A stretch of DNA of 60,000 nt from positions 3,704,288 to 3,764,287 of the forward strand of contig NC_092676.1 of assembly GCF_964355755.1 (NCBI RefSeq). Reading direction: 5' to 3'. Below the pieces are notes generated by a model, which was given only the letters and a program-made list of their open reading frames with translations, did not search any database and was not told where the DNA came from. Made by a program: the position numbers and the translations under genes. The stretch is from Antedon mediterranea (lineage: Eukaryota > Echinodermata > Crinoidea > Comatulida > Antedonidae). Shown here piece by piece: positions 54,612 to 60,000 of this stretch. The stretch's first letter is position 1; every line of letters begins with the position of its first letter.

Positions 54612-57600
54612 ATGCCTCTTAAAATGGATTTGAGCCATTTCGTGCCAAAGAAGGTAAAAGAATGTGACCGAAAGTTACGAGAAAAAGATGAAAAAATAAC
54701 TTTATTAAAGACCGAAAATGCAATGTTACATCTCAAATTGGCACAGGTAGGTAAACAGAGCCGATATTATTTTAATTAAATAATTAAATAAAAATTAAAA
54801 GGTAATTTTGATTTAGTAAAACTATTATTTTGATTATAAAGTACCATTTTGACTTAAATAACACATTGAAAATATTAATCATTAATTGTTTTTTCTTCAG
54901 CTTCAAGGTCAAATACAGAGTTCACATCGGGAAGCAAATCTAGCAAAAGAGCTTCTTGGAATTGAAAACAATTCATTTAAAATTAAACCAGAATCACTTC
55001 TACATCTCAAGAAACGAATCAAGGTTAAATTTAAAACCTCTATATCTTGTGCTTTTCATGGATAAACCATTTATATGCCTTTCTTAAGAGAAGCCAATAT
55101 AAATGTCATTATGAATCCCTATAACAAAATGGTACAACCCATAATTATTTCCTTTTGACACAGCAAATTTCAGGAAATGATCGTTTTTTAATGATGTTGC
55201 AATTGAATTTATTTATTATAATATTATTCTGGATTGCACAATAAAGTCAGACAGACCTCTTTGGCCGGCTACGTCCCGGAATATAATTTTAATTTGATTT
55301 TTGGTTTAGGAATTGAAAGAAGAACTCCAGACTCTAAAATCAAGTGTCAGAAATTTACCTGAAGTAATAAATGCTGATTTTCAGTGGGCTATCCAAAGGT
55401 CAACAGAGTTAGGTCAACGTATCATCTCAGATAACATTGATTTGCAAGGTAGACAAAAGCTCAATTTTACCATAATAGAATGTCGTTATATAATTTTATA
55501 AAATGTACAGAGTTAAAAGTTTTTTAATTAAATTATTAAATAGAAATTAATTATGTGTATTCCTTACTTTTATATAAAATAATATAATTTTAGTTATTTG
55601 CATTTTTTTTATAACTCTTTCAGAACTGCAAGAAAAGTTATCATTAGTCGAAGAAGAGTTAGTTGAAATGAAGGAAAGACATGCGAAGGAAAAGAGAAGA
55701 CGTCGTGATTTGCACAACACTTTAGTTGTAAGTTAATTGAGTCGTTCATTATTATTATTATTTATTCTTAAAGGCCCATTTACACTAGGGCGATAACGAT
55801 TGACGATAAAAAGATAAATATGCATTTTCCATACCTAAAACAAAAGAATTTTAAAAAGTTTTCATCCTAGAACTATAGGATTATCCTCTATGCTGCCTTT
55901 AATGAAAATAATATTTCCACACGTCTAATCAAATGACGTCATGATTAGTAAGAGCAATAATATCGTTACAATACAACGATTTTATGGTTTTATTGATCAT
56001 GACATCATTTGATTAAATTTTCAAAAATATTATTTTTATCAAATACAGCATACATGATTATCCTATAGTTATAGAACGAAAAGTGTTCTAATTTCTTTCG
56101 TTTTATCCAAGAAAAATGCATGTTTATCTATTTATCGTCGATCGTTATCGCCATAATGTAAATGGGCCTTTATACTGGGTAGTCTTTTCAGTCAATAACT
56201 GTACTAGTACTATGATTAGTTTATGACAGTGGCTGTGTGTGAACTAGTACTAGTACACCGGGGTAACCCTTACTCGTCTCAAAAGATGTACTAGGTTCTT
56301 TAAAGTGCACATGAACTAGTTGTGTACACTGGACCTACGGTTTATAGTCCTTATCCGAAAAGACTTGTTCTACCATCAGAACCATGGAGCAAGTGAGCCT
56401 CAAACCCTTGCCGATGTTATGGGTATGTAATTACGATTCCACTGTCTTAACTCCTCGGCCATCCACTAGTTCAAACAATCTTAATCATTCATTCCACTAT
56501 TATATAAACCCATGCTGGCTAGTTGTGGTGCCAGGTAGCGAGAAGTCAGGGTCTTGTGTAAGTTTAGCAATACTTGATCTATCAGTTAAATACATTTTGG
56601 TGGCAGCTTGCCAGAGCCTATTCCACGAATGTCTGGTGTTTAGGGTGGGAGCAGCTCAATACAAAGATGAAAGTTGTTTTATTTGGCAAATACAAAGTCC
56701 ACTGCTTATTGAAACTGTTGAGACTGTATAAAAAACACATTATAAATATGAATACATCATCTATCATATAACACCTATGAATTCCTGATTGGACGATTGT
56801 GGGTCACATGGCGTGCAATAGTACGTACTATTGAACAACCATTCAATAGTATTTTTCTCAATTTTTCGTGTATGGACCACTGTGATGGTACTAATAATGG
56901 CATTTGGTGAAATATAACCTTTCGTGATTCACCTCATGCCATTATTTGTACCATTGCACTAATAAACATTCATTATTTGTATATTATTATATGTACTACA
57001 TACAAATGAATTTGTGTCTTTCATGTAGGAGCTCCGGGGTAATATTAGAGTACATTGTCGTACGAGACCCCTCTTAGAGTTTGATACAGGAAAGCATGAT
57101 GTGAGTAGCCTGGGCGATGTCGGAACACCATCTGAAGAAGTCATTACAGTTATCAATGATGTAAGTGACAGGTTGAGTTTATTTATGATATTTATTATAT
57201 AATTTATCATAAATATAATAGATGTATATTAAGCAGATTTATTTGTAAATTGTTTGATTATAAACTTTATCAGATGAAAATAAAAAACAGTTTTGTATCA
57301 AATTTTAGGAAAACCTTATTGTAAAAGCAATCAAGAGCTGGCAGTCAACCACTCCAAAGAATTTTGAATTTGAAAGGTTTGTAGGAAATTTTAAAAAGAT
57401 TATTAAGCAATAAAACCAATTTGAATTTGTGTTTTTTTTAGTAAATGCGCACCTTCTTTAATGGCCAAAATTTGTTCGTTTTCTTGTCTTTTGTCTTTGT
57501 CTCTATTCTCATATATTTTGGCAAATTGCCAAGGATAACCATAAGCAAATTCATTCACTATCCTTCTTAAAGGCGGAAATCCCGTTCACGAGACAAACAT

Positions 57601-60000
57601 ATACACAAGATGCTCTACATAAACAAAGTCTTATTAGGTCTTTGGGAGTGGAGTTGTCATGTAAAATTTTGACATATGACAGGACTTGAACCCGAACCCT
57701 TGGATTGAGTAGCCAAGCATCATAACCACCAAGCATAACTCCACTGTTTAAGCAGCTGTCTACGCTTTATTCTTTTGATCCACTTTACATTTTATTTTTC
57801 AGGGTTTATTCACCAGTAGACGACCAATCGAACGTTTTTGAAGAAGTTCAGCCGTTGCTGACATCATTGTTAGATGGGTAAATCTAAAGTTATACTAGAC
57901 ATGAAACTCGTCACTTTGACGAGTTAGTTATCCGCTCGACAAACGCCACGTGCACGTCATACGTTAGAATATTGCACACAGAAAAATATTAAGGCATTAT
58001 GACCTGAACTGAAGAATATGATATGTTGTTATTTCTGAATTCTGTTATTTTGTGTCATATACATAGTATACACAGTACAATCTGTATACATATCACAAAC
58101 AGTGTAAAATAGGTGAAATTACGGGACCCGTATTTTATTGTAATTTTTAACATCTTGACGGTTTCAAAATGAAATGCAAAAGTAGAAATTTCAGAAGGAA
58201 ATTATCTCAGCAACAACATATTAACGTGTAGAAGAAATTTGAATACATGAAATATTGATGCGCGCTCTTTTAAATGTAATGAAATATAACGCAAAAGATG
58301 AAAATATGACTTTTTGTATTTAACTGGCCATATGATGACGTCACCACATTCGATTGGCACAATTTTCACATGATTTTGTATCTACAATACAATAGCTTCC
58401 TGAAAACGTTTTAATCGTGATTATCACATTTTATTCTTACGAGCTATAACAGATTAAAATTTACTGTAAAGATGAAATTAGTGACCAACGTAATTTAAAT
58501 TTTTAGGCATGATGACGTTAAAAAAATTAAAAAATTTTTAATTCATGCAAAACATAGTTGATAGACCTAGAAGATATTAAAATCGGGGTGAAAATGAACA
58601 ACGAATAAGTGGAGATGCGCTCTATTAAATGTGATGAGCTATGACGAAAGAGACAAAAATCCTATATTTTATATTTGCGTGGCCATACGATGACGTCACA
58701 ATGTCCGGTTAGCCATATTAATGCATGATTCGATATCTACAACTCATCAACTTCCAGAATATGTAATTAAAAAAAAGTTCTCCATGTTATTTAGAATCTA
58801 TGACTGTTTAAAAATAGGTATAATTTTGACGATTTTTTGAACTTTTTCACCAGAAACGCGTGCAAATTATTTAATTCGACGTGCTCGTATGACGTAATTT
58901 TAAGTCGAAATTGTTTAAAAGTTGGTGACATTACTATAAAAGGCTGAAAAAACATAAATCACGCGAAAAAAATATGTTTTTAACGCTACGTGTGCACCGC
59001 GTGCGTAAAAAGTTTCGCGCGCGTGGGAATTTTTGACATGCTCAAAATGACATGAAACGCATAGAAAGTTGATAAGACGTTGATTTTTCGCACTCTAAAA
59101 TTTTAAACGCGCGTGCGCGCGTAACTTTTTGTGAATGGTGCTATTTTTAATTCATAGAAAGTTTGCGCTTGATGTGACTTAAATTTTCACAAAGTGTCAA
59201 AACAAAATTATGTTTGGTTTTTAGTCTATAATCAATCATTGAAATTCATAAAATCGCGCGTAATTCACGTTGCGCAACTCTGACGTCATTCAAAAATAGG
59301 AGGTGCACAAGTTCACGTAAATGTCGATATGTTGACAAAGTTACGATATGTTCTGTTTACACGTTTTAGAGAAACGCGACGCACAAAAATAACGGAAGGA
59401 AATAAGTATAATACAGAAAAAAAAAAAAAATATGATGAAACAGGACGATTACAAGGAGTTATCCGCTACTAAGCGGATAACTAATTATTTCATATTTATA
59501 TAATCTTTTGGAATTACACAAAGATAAGATTGTATCAATTTTAATCTGTTGCTTCTGCTTACAATGGAGAGCCTAGTTATATTCTAGTACCATATCACAT
59601 TATCGACCTTTTTCATCTTCATGACAAGCCATGTGACTTTAAACAGCTATTAGGTCATTCTATATGTTTCTGATGAGTGTGTGCAGAATGACTTTTTGAC
59701 TCGTCAGCCTATAATTGTTGTGTTGAACTCTCGCTAAATTTGAAAAATGAAAAGAGAATTTACCATAGAAATGCTTTATAATAAGACTGTATATTAAGCA
59801 GATTTAAGTATGTTTATACTGGGAATTTGAGTATATTGTTTTCATTCACAGATACAATGTGTGCATCATGGCATATGGCCAGACCGGTAGCGGGAAAACG
59901 TTCACAATGCTCGGAGATAATTATTCTAACCTTTCAAACAGGGATAGTCTCCAGTCCAGTCCAAATGAGGGAGTCATCCCAAGAGCTGCAAGGGAATTGT
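54612..60000 (+). CDS. Kinesin-14/KIF25-like motor, 5' part (partial)
   Basis: Eight exons with consensus splice sites and matching phases: 54612-54746, 54901-55023, 55310-55448, 55624-55727, 57029-57160, 57309-57376, 57803-57877 and 59852 to beyond the window. The first about 165 residues are predicted coiled coil (for example [37 protein letters not shown]). The neck [14 protein letters not shown] directly before the motor is the kinesin-14 signature. The motor starts there and reaches [18 protein letters not shown], with the P-loop GQTGSGKT at 59877-59900. A short N-terminal coil before an internal or C-terminal motor fits KIF25, a minus-end type kinesin; the assignment within kinesin-14 is moderate. 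The rest of the motor is outside the window. Confidence 0.85.
55770..56171. mobile_element. 402-base foldback MITE in kinesin intron 4
   Basis: Ends AAAGGCCCATTTACACTAGG and the complement of AAAGGCCCATTTACATTATG, with inverted similarity extending through CGATAACGAT to a centre near 55,970, so nearly the whole element can fold on itself. No coding content. Confidence 0.8.
56172..57028. other. Rest of kinesin intron 4
   Basis: Contains an 18-base perfect palindrome CAATAGTACGTACTATTG at 56816-56833. An imperfect inverted repeat of about 25 bases (GGTACTAATAATGGCAT facing ATGCCATTATTTGTACC) at about 56,890-56,955 may be the core of another small foldback element. A 115-codon open frame at 56,384-56,731 shows no recognisable domain. 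Confidence 0.5.
57560..57765 (-). mobile_element. tRNA-derived SINE in kinesin intron 6
   Basis: On the minus strand a tRNA-like head with an A-box-like stretch (GGAGTTATGCTTGG) and a B box GGTTCAAGTCC at 57682-57692. The body includes TGTCAAAATTTTACATGAC, itself a short hairpin. It differs in sequence from the SINE at 39.2-39.4 kb. Confidence 0.65.
57905..59487. mobile_element. ~1.6-kb non-autonomous element with hairpin ends
   Basis: The left end has AACTCGTCACTTTGACGAGTT (a hairpin; quoted here only to locate it, 57904-57924) followed by TTAGTTATCCGCT; the right end carries AGCGGATAACTAATT and its own hairpin AGTTATCCGCTACTAAGCGG. Inside are two degenerate direct repeats about 358 bases apart (from about 58,260 and 58,618) sharing GATGACGTCAC and TATCTACAA, then a CG-rich stretch with GCGCGTGCGCGCGTAAC. 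It fills most of kinesin intron 7. No transposase is coded. Confidence 0.6.

Noticed and set aside
56384-56731. 115-codon open frame in kinesin intron 4 as a nested gene
   Set aside because: No recognisable domain, no composition shift and placement beside foldback sequences; treated as chance.

Overview
The window is AT-rich animal genomic DNA. Long intergenic stretches hold several retrotransposon and foldback families, and the two genes at the right end have ordinary short spliceosomal introns. LINE, DIRS-type and tRNA-SINE families together with leukocyte-receptor-like immunoglobulin (Ig) proteins suggest a marine invertebrate deuterostome, perhaps an echinoderm. That taxonomic call is inference with low confidence.

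Bases 1 to about 49,150 are a tandem cluster of intronless type I membrane Ig receptors, all on the + strand. Three classes recur in fixed order: A (signal peptide beginning MTGDCDN), B (MYKYSVCF) and C (MTGYCDN or MMHSGN). Unit 1 is A1 (1121), B1 (3999, frameshifted), C1 (7323, relic). Unit 2 is A2 (9810), B2 (12697, frameshifted), C2 (25740, open). Unit 3 is A3 (28037, open), B3 (32047, frameshifted tail), C3 (relic near 42,290). Unit 4 is A4 (44097, truncated by a 20-base deletion), B4 (47657, open). Each gene encodes, without an intron, a signal peptide, 1 to 4 Ig domains, one membrane helix and a tyrosine-rich tail. Ectodomains are conserved, above all across domains 2-3. Tails vary: YVNNP arrays in B1-B3, a 93-base tyrosine repeat behind an in-frame TAA in C1 and C2, and ITIM/YxxV/YDEP motifs in A3, A4 and B4. 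All classes carry the same CCAAT-containing promoter block at a class-specific distance from the ATG.

Mobile DNA sits between the receptor genes. A decayed LINE (about 18.1-24.9 kb) is split by a GC-rich DIRS-type tyrosine-recombinase element (21,343-24,650) flanked by a hairpin derivative. A nearly intact two-ORF LINE (34.7-39.2 kb) is followed by a tRNA-derived SINE, and then by a truncated LINE whose 3' region holds 21 copies of a 62-base satellite. Another truncated LINE lies at 42.5-43.3 kb, and several inverted-repeat elements are present. Comparing paralogous units exposes empty sites for several insertions.

From about 49.2 kb to the end lie a minus-strand multi-exon gene for a small lysine-rich protein resembling the STYLE CELL-CYCLE INHIBITOR 1 family (51,594-53,893) and, divergent from it, a plus-strand kinesin of the kinesin-14/KIF25 type starting at 54,612 and running off the window just after its P-loop.

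The receptor locus is best read as a birth-and-death family in which ectodomain and promoter are kept while the signalling tail is swapped, amplified, frameshifted or cut off. Biological function is inferred only from domain architecture.
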